Origin: Adenophora triphylla var. japonica
Taxonomy: Eukaryota; Streptophyta; Magnoliopsida; Asterales; Campanulaceae
Length of the DNA: 64,000 nt
Direction of reading: 5' to 3'
Assembly (NCBI GenBank): GCA_022495995.1
Contig: JAFEMH010005395.1
Location: forward strand, 1 to 64,000
A model generated the notes under the pieces. The model was not told the DNA's origin and did not search any database. It saw only the letters and a program-made list of their open reading frames with translations. Below are positions 53,957 to 64,000 of the stretch, piece by piece (position 1 is the stretch's first letter; each line of letters begins with the position of its first letter). The position numbers and the translations under genes were made by a program.

Positions 53957-54884
53957 TAGGGATGGCAATTTGACTGAACCCGATCCGAACCGAATGTTAT
54001 CCGATCCGAAAAATTTGGATATGGTTTCAACTTTTTATGACCCGATCGGGTTCGGATTGGGTTCGGTACCACTGTTGATCCGATCCGAGACCAGACCAGA
54101 CCCGATCCCAAATAACCTATGTATATAACTAAAAATTAGGGTTCTTGCCTCTCTTTCTCTAACGGTGCCTCTCTTTTTCTCTCTCTATCCGCTCTCTCTT
54201 TCTCTGCTATTTCTCTCTCTATCCGCTCGTCTCTCTCCGCTTGTCTCTCTCTGCCCTCGTATCTCTCCCCACCCTCGTCTCTCTCTGCTCGTCTCTCTCT
54301 CTGCCCTCGTCTCTCTCTTCGCCCTCGTCTCTCAATCTCAAAAATACAAATTTCACTCCAAAAGGGTTGAATTCAAAGAATGGGAATGGTAAAAGTGAGA
54401 ATGTGAAGAACAAGAAGCATAACAACAACAACATCAATGAGAAAGAGAGCAAGAACATTGTGGATAAGAGGTTTAAAACGCTGCCGCCGTTGGAATCTTT
54501 GTCGAGATATGAAACTGTCGGTGGGTATATTTTCATTTGCAACAATGATACCATGCAAGAAAATCTCCAGAGGGAACTTTTTGGTAAGTATTCATTTCAT
54601 TATAGGAACTTTTTGGTAAGTATTCATTTCATTATAGGTTAATTTGCCTGCATAACTTAATAAAATCAGTTTGATGTGCAAATATTATGCTTTTAATTAG
54701 GAATTTCAGTAAAGTTTCTTACTTTCTAAATCAAAAGTGTTGATTTCATTAGAACAAGCCCCTTAAGCTTCGGCTCGGATCGGACACCTTCGGATCGGAT
54801 CGGGTTCGGTAAATGGTTTATAGTGTTCGGATCGAATTCGAATCAAAACATATCCGATCTGAACCCGACCCATTGTCATCCCTA
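53957..54884 (+). mobile_element. hAT-2: small non-autonomous hAT element carrying a host exon
   Basis: 928 bp. Terminal inverted repeats TAGGGATGGCAAT and ATTGTCATCCCTA with an 8-bp target duplication. Subterminal regions repeat 'ccgatccgaa' and 'gatcgggttcgg' motifs (53980-54115 and 54770-54870). The centre holds a CT-rich leader (54145-54340) and a captured piece of an N-rich DCD-domain gene. No transposase is present. It sits in the variable linker between Copia integrase and RT. Confidence 0.9.
54330..54583 (+). pseudogene. Captured exon of an N-rich DCD-domain protein gene (NRP-like)
   Basis: The open frame reads through an asparagine/lysine-rich stretch (NGNGKSENVKNKKHNNNN), then DKRFKTLPPLESL and 'ETVGGYIFICNNDTMQENLQ', ending LFG at a good splice donor (G|GTAAGT at 54583-54589). 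This is the start of the DCD (development and cell death) domain of plant N-rich proteins, known for roles in stress-induced cell death signalling. The rest of the domain is absent. A ~32-bp segment spanning the splice donor is duplicated in tandem (54574-54638). The capture sits in the sense direction behind a CT-rich leader, so a chimeric transcript is conceivable. Confidence 0.8.
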
Positions 54885-54892
54885 CTCCTGAC

Positions 54893-55908
54893 CTGTCTAC
54901 AGAATAGACCAGTTCCACTAGTTCAGTTGTACCTGCATCTGGGCCATATACTACTGTAAAGAATGGACCTGCTTCCTCCGTTGATTCTACTCCAGCAACA
55001 GGGTCACCGTCACCATTTTTGGAGGAAGATTAGACCACTTTGGTAGCTATTAATCCACCAGCTCTTCCCTTCACTCAAGCTCGTCAGTTGCCTAAGCACT
55101 TCTCTGGTTTTGATTATGTGCTGCCACCTTATCTACTCCCGAAGTCTAATGGCTCGCCATCCATCCCTCCTTCGGTTAACTTGACGGTACATCCTTTATC
55201 TCACAATATCTCTTATTCTAAATTTTCTAGAACTCATAATGCTTTGTTAGCGGCCATCTCTTCTACCGATGAGCCAAAATCATTTTCTCAGGCAATTAAA
55301 CATTCTCACTGGAGAGAGGCCATGTACAAGGAAATTTCAGCGTTAGAAGCAAATCACACTTGGAAGCTTGTTACATTGCCACCCGAAAAATGAGCCATTG
55401 ACTCGAAGTGGGTTTACAAAGTCAAGTTCCATCCCGATGGCACTATTGAACGATAGAAAGCCCGACTAGTGGCTAAGGGATACACACAAATTGAAGGAGT
55501 TGACTTTCATGAAACTTTTACCCCGGTTGCAAAGCTCGTCACAGTTCGTCGTCTTCTATCAGTTGCTTCTATACGAATTTGGCAGATTCACCGGTTAGAC
55601 GTTAATAACGCCTTTTTGCATAGTGATCTCGACGAACAAGTGTTTATGAAGATACCACAAGGCTTTGTTAAACATGGGGAGCAACGTGTTTGCCGACTTC
55701 TCAAGTCACTTTATGGGCTTCGTCAGGCCTCTTGTAACTGGTACCAAAAATTCACTCAGTCTTTGGTCAAGGTCGAATTCCGCCAGTCATCATGTGATCA
55801 CTCTTTATTCACTTTTAGGCAACATGCATGTTTTATTGTTGTCCTTATTTACGTGGATGACGTGATTATTACGGGTACTGATTCTTCAAAAATTTCATGG
55901 CTAATATG
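54893..55908 (+). pseudogene. pol: Copia reverse transcriptase, part before CACTA-2
   Basis: The frame 55040-55393 contains 'FSQAIKHSHWREAMYKEISA' and ANHTWKLV. A TGA at 55391-55393 replaces a lysine- or glycine-type codon. The next segment shows WVYKVKFHPDGTIER, then a TAG at 55454-55456 (normally tyrosine). It continues through 'FTPVAKLVTVRRLLSVA', 'LDVNNAFLHSDLDEQVFM', 'KSLYGLRQASCNWYQKF' and the palm motif 'LIYVDDVIITGTDSS' (55847-55891). CACTA-2 interrupts at 55909. Two in-frame stops aside, the domain is well preserved. Confidence 0.9.
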
Positions 55909-56495
55909 CACTACCAGAAAAACATGTTTTAGAGGCGGAAATTTCGGCCGCTAAAGTCAAAATTCCGTCGGTGGTCCGCCGCTAACATCCCGCCGCAGTG
56001 GTCCGACGGACCAAATTCCGTCGGTATAATTTTGCTTTTACCGACGGAATTAAATTCCGTCGGTGATCTTTTGCTATTAGTGACGGAAATTTCCGTCACT
56101 GAATTAATGTAATTTAATTAAATTTTTATTTTAGCGACGAAATATTCCGTCGGTGAAATAAAAATTTAATTAAAATGAATTAATTCAGCGGCTGAAATTT
56201 TCGTCGCTGAGATAATTTAATTTAATTAATTTTTAATTTCACCGGCGAAAATTTCCGTCGCTGAAAAAAAATTAATTAAATTAAATTAATTCAGCGACGG
56301 AAATTTCTGTCGCTGTATTAATTATTTTAATTAAATTTTTATTCCAGCGACGGAATATTCTGCCGGTGAAATTAAAATTTTAATTAAATTAAATTAAAAT
56401 AAATTGACATAGCGGCGGAAATTTCCGTCGCTGGAATAAAAATTTAATTAAAATTAATTAATACAGCGACGGAAATTTCCGTTGCTGATAATGCA
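55909..56495. repeat. CACTA-2 3' terminal and subterminal repeats
   Basis: About 17 units of gacggaaatttccgtc type, mostly as near-perfect palindromes separated by ~45 bp of AT-rich spacer, after the terminal CACTACCAG. Confidence 0.88.
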
Positions 56496-56792
56496 ATAAA
56501 ATTTTAAAAAAATTAAAAATATCAATGAACCAATTTTTTTTGTACCTGATATAACAATTCAATTAATATAACTAAAACTATAAATCTAAAACCAAATATC
56601 ACCGTACCAAACTAAAAACCAAATATCAATGTACCAAATAAGGGGGGTTGGGGATCCCGCGGGTACCAAAATGGGGGGGGGGGGGACATCCCAGTACCCA
56701 AAATGTAATATACAAACAAATATCACAAATGTTATTACAAACAAGTATAAAATAGTACGAAATCAACTCGGGGAGAGTGGGGAGGCTGGAAA
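56496..56792 (-). other. CACTA-2 3' UTR region
   Basis: It is AT-rich, with two copies of 'aaccaaatatca' (about 56590 and 56618) and a (G)n tract at 56675-56685. It is homologous to 36860-37140 of CACTA-1. No gene was seen. Confidence 0.6.
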
Positions 56793-58876
56793 TTACCGCC
56801 GCTGCTCTAGATTCTGCATCTGGGCCATCAACATCTCAAATTTACGATTTGTCTCCTCCTGATGCTGCTCTGCCCTAGCCTGTGCCTTAGCCTCCGCAAG
56901 CTCTGCCCTACCCTGTGCCTGAGCCTCCGCAAGAGCCTCTGCAACCATGCGTCTCTCCTCAGCCATCTGAGCCTCCAGAGTGTCGATCCTCGGATCATTA
57001 TACCGAGTACCGGACGTGAAAAGATTTGGCCGACGGCCGATCGATGTCGATGGGCATTGCAGCCCGTAATCCCCATCCCTAACACTCGGTCTCCTCTCTT
57101 TGAATGTCCATCCGAGGTGACCGAGCGCCAAACTTCAGGCACGAAAGGAACGGGCTGACCGGGAGGAGTACCTTCGGGAACAACGGTGGCTTGATATGTA
57201 CTCTGTCAAAATAAAACAAACAAATATAATCATATACACAATGTAATGTACATAAATAAATTTACATATTCAAAATCAAGTCATTTAAATATAAATAAAT
57301 TTACTTACAAAGGCATTAGCAGAGCAATCGTCAACCCATTGCGGAGGTTGATCGGGCGATTTAGGAGCTCGAACATGGGTGCTAACGAAAACATCCAAAA
57401 AACTGACATCCGGGCCATGTTCCTTTTCCTATAAATAAAAGAAACGAGATTATTATTTTGAAAATGTATAAATGCAACATTTAGCTTCCCATATTATCCT
57501 TGTGATAAAAAAATGTTCTCTTTAATCACTAAAGTTGTGAGTATAATATTTACTTAATTCATTAGGATTTAGGGGTAATCTTAGAAAATAAAACAAACAC
57601 TACATTTACACTAAAACCATGGATTTCATAGCATCAACATGGCTCCCAGCTAACATATGTACATAAACCTATTTAAAAGCATGCATACACTACATTTAAA
57701 CTAACACCCCATGTATTTCTTATCATTTACACTAACACCCACCAACAACGTGCATACAACCGTCCTGTTTGGTTTCAAAGTCAATTAAACTAAAATCATG
57801 GATTTCATAGCATCAAAATGGCTCCCCAGCTAACATACGTATATAAAATGATTTCAAAGCATGCATACACTACTACATTTAAACTAACATAGATACCATA
57901 TGGTAGTGATGCTCGCCGACTGATATCGTCCCCATCGTATGCTTTGTCGCCGACCCCAAGGAGCCTGCTCTATTTGCCCGAGCCTGTTGGGCGATAGCTA
58001 TCGCCCCATCCGATGACCAATGTTCGCAAAAGCGAAGTAACACCTCCTCGGTCATCCAAGGAGGTGTCAAGGGCTGTAATCCCGCCGCGAGCCGCTTAAT
58101 ATAAAATTTAGACTTCGTCATACCTATAAAAAATATGAATATCTCGTAAACATATAATGATAACATTATAAAATTAAAAGAGTATAATCATTGTTAATTA
58201 AACTAATTAAGGATAGATAAATATGTTACCAATATGATCCCGAAATAACTTCGAACACTGTTGCTTGAAAATATATTTCGCCGACGCCTCGTCGATATCC
58301 GGCGTCCATGTAAATTTCAACTACAACATATAATGATAACATTACAAAACTAAAAGAGTATAATCATTATTAATTATAACATTTTAATAACAAACTAACA
58401 TTTAAGTTTTAAATAAAAACCATTAACACATTACCTAAACTCCTACCAAGCATTCTCCTTCTCCTCCTGTGGCAATGATTTCCAGTTGGGCCAAAACTCT
58501 GGCATGACCCGAGACCGCCAATACTGCCCAATCTTTGTCCCTGGGGTAGGGTATCCACCTACAAACCTGCCAAGTATATTTATTCAATAACATTTTAACT
58601 TAAATAATGAATTATATATAAAACAAAAAGGAATCAACTTATATCAAATTAATGAAGAGTTACTTACTGGTCATAAAGTGGCGATATCTGGAGAAACGTC
58701 CTCCCCTCAGAATCGACAGGAGTAGGAGTATCGGCCCCAGAGGTGGAGCTGGTACTACTAAGTGTAGGGTCGACATCATCAGTACCGGTAGCACCTGTAC
58801 TGGATCGGGACAGTTGCGTCCCAGTAATAGATGTGTACACGGGGCGTGTCTTCTGGCCCGCTCTACTAGAACTCAT
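56793..58876 (-). pseudogene. CACTA-2 Transposase_24 (Ptta/En/Spm) gene, six exons
   Basis: Exons on the minus strand from splice sites: 58876-58668 (MSSSRAGQKTRPVYTSITG), 58558-58435 (GGYPTPGTKIGQYWR, EFWPNWKSLP), 58320-58230 (KFTWTPDIDEASAKYIFKQQ), 58123-57897 (RLAAGLQPLTPPWMTEEVLL, RFCEHW), 57429-57310 (PPQWVDDCSANAF), and about 57203-56793 (TYQATVVPEGTPPGQPVPFV, then VLGMGDYGLQCPSTS after one frame change). The C-terminus is a long charged helix with repeats (AEAQAQGRAELAEAKAQARA) ending EQRR and a stop at 56793. One frameshift in the last exon is the only clear lesion, so this copy is the better preserved of the two. The product is thought to bind transposon ends. Confidence 0.85.
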
Positions 58877-60410
58877 ATCTAAATACACTAAAAATATTAA
58901 AATATACAACTTTAACAATAGGAAACAATATATTCACAATACATATAGCTCCTTGAGATTAAATGTTTCAAGAAAAAACAAAATTAACACGATGGATTGG
59001 ATTAAAAATTAAATTGAAGTGAATTGAAATAATGTGTGCGAGAAATCTTCCTCGTCCTCGTGACCTATGAGTCGACAGCTTAATTGATACTCTCCGGGTA
59101 ATCGTTTTTCATGAATCGAAGACCAATGTCTGATTATGCTGTCAATCGCCCCAAAATGGGATCTAGAACCGGTAAGGTAGTGTGCGGTTGAATATGTTAC
59201 ATTATTGAGACATTCACCCCCCTTCCTCCCCCTTTGACTTTAAAAAACTTGAAAATTAGATATTTAGTAACTTATCTAATGTATTGATTGGTGTTGAAAT
59301 TATTAAAATTAGATATTTAGTAACTTAATTTATATGCATCAAGAACATAGATTTATAATACACGAGAAGAATCTTGTGAATAACTACGCTTATGTGATAA
59401 TCAGCTCAGCATCAAACAAGATTATAATCCATCTGATTTCATTTGCCAAGCTTTCAACAATAAGCTGGCCACTAAAAAATACTCTTTAGACTACAATTTT
59501 TCTGAAGAATTACTGGGAAAAACATGTGTATACAAAACGAATTAAGGCACAAATTAAGAAAAAGCTTACTTATGTTAACAGAACGAATTAAGGCACAAAC
59601 TAAAGGCTTTAGAATCAGAAGTGAAGTTTTCATCAAGTCTTAAAAGATGAAGGTGATAAAATTTCTTCCTTGTATCACCATAGTAACCGAAGTGAAGTTT
59701 TCATCAAAGTTCGTTACTTTCACATAAGGTCAACAAGTCTTAAAAGATCATTTACAAAATTTTCTACAACAGCAGAAAGTTGGAGGCTTCAACTTCAACA
59801 AATATCCGTTAAAGACTGAAAAGTAAACGGCAAAAGTTGATTAAAACATAGATCAGGAAGTAAATGACTTCTATTCAATCCCATTTTGCATGCATATCAT
59901 ATTCGTTTCTAAACAACATTAATATATTTCCTACTTTTGGCCTTCTATTAACACTAATATTTTATATCGCTTTCCATAATTTCCAGTACCAAGAATGCCA
60001 ATGCATTAAACTAAGGGTTGTCAGTTCAGACTTTAGACCAACAGCAACAGCAGAACAATTTCCAGAGAATCCTATAAACAGAAATCACCCCGAATTCTTA
60101 AGAGTCCATAATTCATAGTCCTCAAAACCAATGAGGTCAGAAAATCAAATTAAACTGTATTTCTTAACAATTATCAAAGGTGAGAGGCGGACAAGGGGAA
60201 AAAACGTCAGATAACAGATTAAACTGTATTTCTTAACAATTATCAAACACGTTATCAGTGACAGAACACAGAAATTAGGTCAGAAAATCAAATAAATGAA
60301 CAAGAAATATAAACCAATGAGGTCAAACTAAAGGCTTTAGAATCAGAATTTAAACCCTAATTCAGCAAATTATTCGAATTAAGTAAAAATCAAGAAATTA
60401 ATACCTGGGT
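58877..60410 (-). other. CACTA-2 intron-like region upstream of the Transposase_24 gene
   Basis: An AT-rich stretch without a convincing frame. A partial conserved block (copy 4) is at 59137-59190. It continues into 'agtgtgcggttgaatatgtt', as in CACTA-1 (33190-33240). Short internal repeats are present: 'aaactgtatttcttaacaat' at 60150 and 60222, and 'aaaggctttagaatcagaa' at 59602 and 60331. The TNP2 gene would be expected here and is missing. Confidence 0.5.
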
Positions 60411-60640
60411 GAGGTTGAGAGCGTCGGCTAGAGAGGAGGGAAGGAGAATCGGAGACGGTGAAGAGGTGGACGGATGGCGAACCTTCGTGGCGGTGTGGAG
60501 AGGGTGAACGGCGGCGGTCTGAGAGCTAGGGAAGAGAGAGAGAGAGATGAGGTCGCCGGGAAGAGAGAGAGCGGGAAGAGAGAGAGGGAAATTAGGGCGT
60601 AAAGGATTTCAGAGAGGGAAAATGCGTATATATATTTAAC
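60411..60640 (-). promoter_or_regulatory. CACTA-2 promoter and CT-rich 5' UTR
   Basis: On the minus strand a TATA-like 'aaatatatatacgc' at about 60625-60638 precedes a CT-rich leader ('ctctctctcttcccgc') and a donor-like 'caccca|ggtatt' near 60408. CACTA-1 has the same plan at 29403-29610. Confidence 0.6.
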
Positions 60641-60950
60641 ACCAGCGACGGAATAATTTCGCCGCTAAAAAATAATCTACCAATTATAATTCCACCGCTA
60701 GAATTAATATTTAGCGACGGAATTATTCCGTCGCTGATGTTAATTAATTTTAATTTAATAAATATCATTATTTTTATTTATATAAACATGAAAATTATTT
60801 TAAATAAAATTATTTTAAATTACTCTCAAAAAAATAAATATGCGTCAATAAATATTATTTTTGAAAAATAAATATATCATAAATTAAAATTAAATAGAAA
60901 TAGAGCTAAACAAATTTTAAAAAAAATTAATTAACACCGACATAATTATT
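60641..60950. repeat. Internal subterminal-like units and AT-rich spacer in CACTA-2
   Basis: Units 'agcgacggaataatttcgcc', 'ttagcgacggaattattccg' and 'ccgacataattattccgccg' lie around an AT-rich segment homologous to 28500-29110 of CACTA-1. Confidence 0.75.
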
Positions 60951-60954
60951 CCGC

Positions 60955-62305
60955 CGCTACTACCACCACTACAATCACCACCACCACCACTCCACCACCA
61001 CCACTCCACCACTACTATCACAACCACACTACCACCATTACTATACCACCACAACTATTACTACTACCACCACTGCTACTATCACCACCACGCACAACCA
61101 CCACTATCACCACTACAATCACTACAACCACCACTACCACCACCACTACTATCATAACCACTACCACCATTATTATACCACACCACAACTATTACTACTA
61201 CCACTACTACTACCACCACCACCACGCACCACCACGCACCACCACTATCACCACTACCACCACCACCACTCCACCACTACTATCACAACCACTACCACCA
61301 TTAGTATACCACACCACAACTATTACAACTACCACCACTACTACCACCACCACCACCATCACTAACACCACTACAATCACTACTATCACTACTACCACCA
61401 CCACCACTCCACCACTACTATCACGTATAACCACTACCACCATTACTATACCACCACAACTATTATTACTACCACCACTACTACCACCACCACGCACCAC
61501 CACCATCACTATCACCACTACAATCACTACTACCACCACTACCACCACCACCACTCCACCACTACTATCACAACCACTACCACCATTACTATAACACCAA
61601 AACTATTACTACTACCACCACCACGCACCACCACCACGCACCACCACCACCGCTATCACCACTACCATCACTATTACCACTACCACCACCACCACTCCAC
61701 CACTACGATCACGTACAACCACTACCATCATTACTATACCACCACAACTATTACTACTACCACAACTAATACCACCACCACCATGCACCACCACCATCAC
61801 TACAATCACTACTACCACCACCACTACCACCACCACCACCACTCCACCACTACTATCACAACCACTACCACCATTACTATACCACACCACAACTATTACT
61901 ACTACCACCACTACTACCACCACCACCATGCACCACCACCACCATGCACCACCACCACCACTATCACCAATGCAATCACTACTACCACCACTACCACCAC
62001 TACCACCACTACCACCATCACCACTCCATCACTACTATCACGTACAACCACTACCACCATTACTATACCACCAAAACTATTACTACTACCACCACTACTA
62101 CCACCACCACCACGCACCACCATCATCACTATCACGACTACAATCACTACTACCACCACTACCACCACCACCACTCCACCACTACTATCACAACCACTAC
62201 CACTATTACTATACCACACCACAACTATTACTACTACCACCACTACTACCACCACCACCACGCACCACCACCACCACTATCACCACTACAATCACTACAA
62301 CCACG
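60955..62305. repeat. (ACC/ACT) trinucleotide-based minisatellite with ~140-bp higher-order unit
   Basis: 1.35 kb of accaccact-type triplets. A landmark 'accattactatacca' recurs nine times (about 61034, 61170, 61295, 61440, 61583, 61730, 61868, 62058, 62206), giving a unit of about 125-190 bp. Other landmarks are 'ccaccactactatcac' and 'acgcaccacca'. The long frames on both strands (poly-Val on minus, His/Thr-rich on plus) are artefacts of the triplet repeat. Confidence 0.93.
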
Positions 62306-62309
62306 GCTA

Positions 62310-62615
62310 GTATACTACCCCAACCCCTAAACCCTAAATCATATACTTTACCCCTAAACCCTAAACTCTAACCCTAAGCATAAACCCTAAACCCTAAATC
62401 TCAAATCTCATATACTTATATCGGCCCCAACCCTTAAATCATATCCCTAAACCCTAAACTCTAACCCCTAAACCCTAAACCCTAACCCCTAAAACCTAAA
62501 CCCTAACCCTAAACCCTAAACCTTAACCCCTAAACTATAAACCCTAAACCCTAACCCCTAAACCATAAACCCTAAACCCTATACCCCTAAACCCTAAATC
62601 TCAAATCTCATATAC
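62310..62615 (+). repeat. Telomere-like CCCTAAA array inside CACTA-2
   Basis: About 35 degenerate copies of ccctaaa/cccctaaa, with an 'aatctcaaatctcatatactt' insertion repeated twice (62395 and 62595). It lies in the same relative place as the array of CACTA-1, adjacent to a long microsatellite. Confidence 0.9.
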
Positions 62616-62624
62616 TTATAATCG

Positions 62625-62990
62625 TTTGAAATTTCAGTCAGTTTTTTAACGTTTCCAGTTAGTTTTTTAGAATTCTAGTCAGTTTTTTAACGTTTTCATT
62701 TAGTTTATTAGAATTTAAGTCAGTTTTTTAACGTTTTCAGTTATTTTTTTAGAATTTCAATTAGTTTTCTAACGTTTTCAGTCAGTTTTTTAATGTTTTC
62801 AGTTAGTTTATTGAAATTCCAGTCAGTTTTTTAACGTTTTCAGTTAGTTTTTTAGAATTTCAGTCAATTTTTTAACGTTTTCAGTTAGTTTTTTAAAATT
62901 TCAATTAGTTTTTTTGAAATTCCAGTCAATTTTCTAACGTTTTCAGTTAAATTTTTTAATGTTTTCAGTTAGTTATTTTGTTAATTAGTT
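62625..62990. repeat. Tandem ~40-bp repeat in CACTA-2
   Basis: About nine copies of 'tcagttagttttttagaatt' / 'tcagtcagttttttaacgtt' in alternation. No counterpart was seen in CACTA-1. Confidence 0.9.
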
Positions 62991-62994
62991 CTAA

Positions 62995-63861
62995 AAATAA
63001 TTAAAAATTAAATGTTATAATCACCAACGGAATATTTCCGTCGCTGATAAATAAAAAAACAAAAAAACAAAAATTATTTATCACCGACGGAATAATTCCG
63101 TCGCTGTTTAATTAAAAATAATTAAAAATGAAATGTTATAATCACCGACGGGATAAAATATGTCGCTGATAAATTAAAAAAAAAATTATCACCGACGGAA
63201 ATATTCCGTCGCTGGTTTATTTAAAAAAAAAATTAAAAATATTTAATTTCTTCCGACGAAATTATTCCGTCGCTGATTAATTAAAAATAATTAAAAATTA
63301 AATGTTATAATCACCGACGGAATATTATTGTCACTGATAAATAAAAAAAATTAATTTATCAGCGACAGAAATATTCCGTCGCTGGTTTATTTAAAAAATA
63401 TTTAAATAATTAATTTCTACCGACGGAATTATTTCGTCGCTGATTACTTAAAAATAATTAAAATTAAATGTTATAATCACCGATGGAATATTTTCGTCGC
63501 TGATAAATAAAAAAAATAAAAAACAAAATTAATTTATCACCGACGGAAATATTCCGTCGACTGGTTTATTTAAAAAATATATATATTAATTTTTCACCGA
63601 AGGAATAATTCCGTCGCTGAGAAAGAACTAGCGACGGAATATTCCGTTGATAAATCAGGCGCCAATCTAGAGTCGGTAATGAAACGAATATTCGAGGAAT
63701 ATTCGTTTTTAGCGACGGAAGTCAGCGACGGAATTCAATTCCGTCGGTAAAGTTGACGCCAAAATTATTCTGTCACTATTGCATAATTTCCGTCGCTATA
63801 TAGCGACGAAATGATTCCGTCGCTGTTTATTCCGTCGGTAAAGACCCAGTTTCTGGTAGTG
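62995..63861. repeat. CACTA-2 5' terminal and subterminal repeats
   Basis: About 30 units of caccgacgga…ttccgtcgctg with ~55-bp spacing, ending in the terminal repeat TTTCTGGTAGTG. This block also contains the 'cgaatattcgaggaatattcg' palindrome (63683-63705) that is found in CACTA-1 (24532-24552). Confidence 0.88.
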
Positions 63862-64000
63862 ACGCTACCTAGATGATCTATTTCACATCAAAGATCTTGG
63901 TAAGCATAAGTATTTTTTGGGTCTTGAAGTAGCTCGTTCTCCCGCCGGCATTGTTTTAAACCAACGCAAATATGTTCTTGACATTTTGGCTGAGTGTGGT
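63862..64000 (+). pseudogene. pol: Copia reverse transcriptase, part after CACTA-2 (continues beyond window)
   Basis: In frame it encodes [20 protein letters not shown], then [19 protein letters not shown]. This is the segment that follows the YVDD block in Copia RT, so the gene is the same one that stops at 55908. No stop is seen up to the window end. Confidence 0.92.

Larger units (their letters stand above)
55909..63861 (-). mobile_element. CACTA-2: En/Spm CACTA transposon in the Copia RT gene (8.0 kb)
   Basis: Left end CACTACCAGAAAAAC and right end (reverse CACTACCAGAAACTG), with subterminal GCGACGGAA repeats on both sides. Flanks ATG (55906-55908) and ACG (63862-63864) are a likely 3-bp duplication with one transition. 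The Copia RT frame resumes beyond it. The gene order matches CACTA-1 in opposite orientation: terminal repeats, telomere-like array, microsatellite, promoter, Transposase_24 gene, 3' repeats. No TNP2 core was seen, so it is non-autonomous. Confidence 0.9.
48678..64000 (+). mobile_element. Copia LTR retrotransposon carrying three nested DNA transposons (right end outside window)
   Basis: A short 5' LTR, a Met-tRNA primer site, then gag, PR, INT and RT in the Copia order. The polyprotein is interrupted by hAT-1 (in PR-INT linker), hAT-2 (in INT-RT linker) and CACTA-2 (inside RT). RT resumes at 63865 and runs off the window. Without insertions the part shown is about 4 kb. Stops and frameshifts are few, so the Copia element is fairly young compared with E1. 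It is inserted in a chromovirus integrase fragment. Confidence 0.88.

Noticed and set aside
59864..60118. 84-codon plus-strand frame in CACTA-2
   Set aside because: It is antisense to the intron-like region of the Transposase_24 transcript, has no homologue that I recognise and no counterpart in CACTA-1.
61210..62330. Long poly-Val (minus) and His/Thr-rich (plus) frames
   Set aside because: These are artefacts of the ACC/ACT triplet minisatellite. All frames lack stops.

Overview
The window looks like a chunk of plant nuclear DNA made almost wholly of nested transposable elements. Arabidopsis-type telomere-like CCCTAAA repeats, plant LTR-retrotransposon lineages (Tat/Ogre-like Ty3-gypsy, chromovirus, Copia), En/Spm CACTA elements, hAT elements and a Stowaway MITE all point to a flowering plant, probably a eudicot with a large genome. 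I see no intact host gene, tRNA, rRNA or CRISPR. Host sequence survives only as captured fragments inside transposons. Protein calls rest on motifs recognised by eye.

Layout. 1-301 is probably the end of a Copia-type LTR. 302-526 and 21208-21418 are the two halves of a minus-strand Tat-like LTR (E2), split by a 20.7-kb Tat/Ogre-like Ty3-gypsy element (E1, 527-21202). E1 has 2-kb LTRs, an exact ATTAT target duplication, an Arg-tRNA-type primer site, a frameshifted gag/PR/RT/RH/aRNH/INT, an extra protease-like domain, and a 4.6-kb 3' noncoding region full of tandem repeats. 21419-22900 is E2's repeat-rich 3' noncoding region. 23105-24375 resembles an Athila-type LTR.

24376-37688 is a CACTA transposon (CACTA-1) with matching terminal inverted repeats. 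It holds a large fold-back built around two inverted copies of the 3' end of a DnaJ/HSP40 (J2/J3-type) gene, flanked by telomere-like and derived arrays. It also holds two miRNA-precursor-like hairpins, a second ~340-bp-arm hairpin from another gene end, the tail of a TNP2 transposase gene, and a six-exon Transposase_24 (Ptta/En/Spm) gene. 37689-46548 is a minus-strand, apparently non-coding Tat-like element (E3) cut by CACTA-1. 46549-48660 holds fragments of further Ty3-gypsy elements, including a chromovirus integrase.

48678-64000 is a Copia element that runs off the right end. It is interrupted by a hAT element (50178-52654) that itself contains a Stowaway MITE, by a small hAT element (53957-54884) carrying an exon of an N-rich DCD-domain protein gene, and by a second CACTA element (CACTA-2, 55909-63861, minus orientation). 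The interrupted Copia domains can be followed across all three insertions.

Most original observations: two conserved, covarying RNA hairpins in the 3' noncoding region of three different Tat-like elements, one touching the polypurine tract; gene ends captured as inverted repeats in CACTA-1; telomere-like arrays at the same place in both CACTA elements; a host DCD exon captured by a hAT element; and a CACTA element whose two flanks do not belong together.
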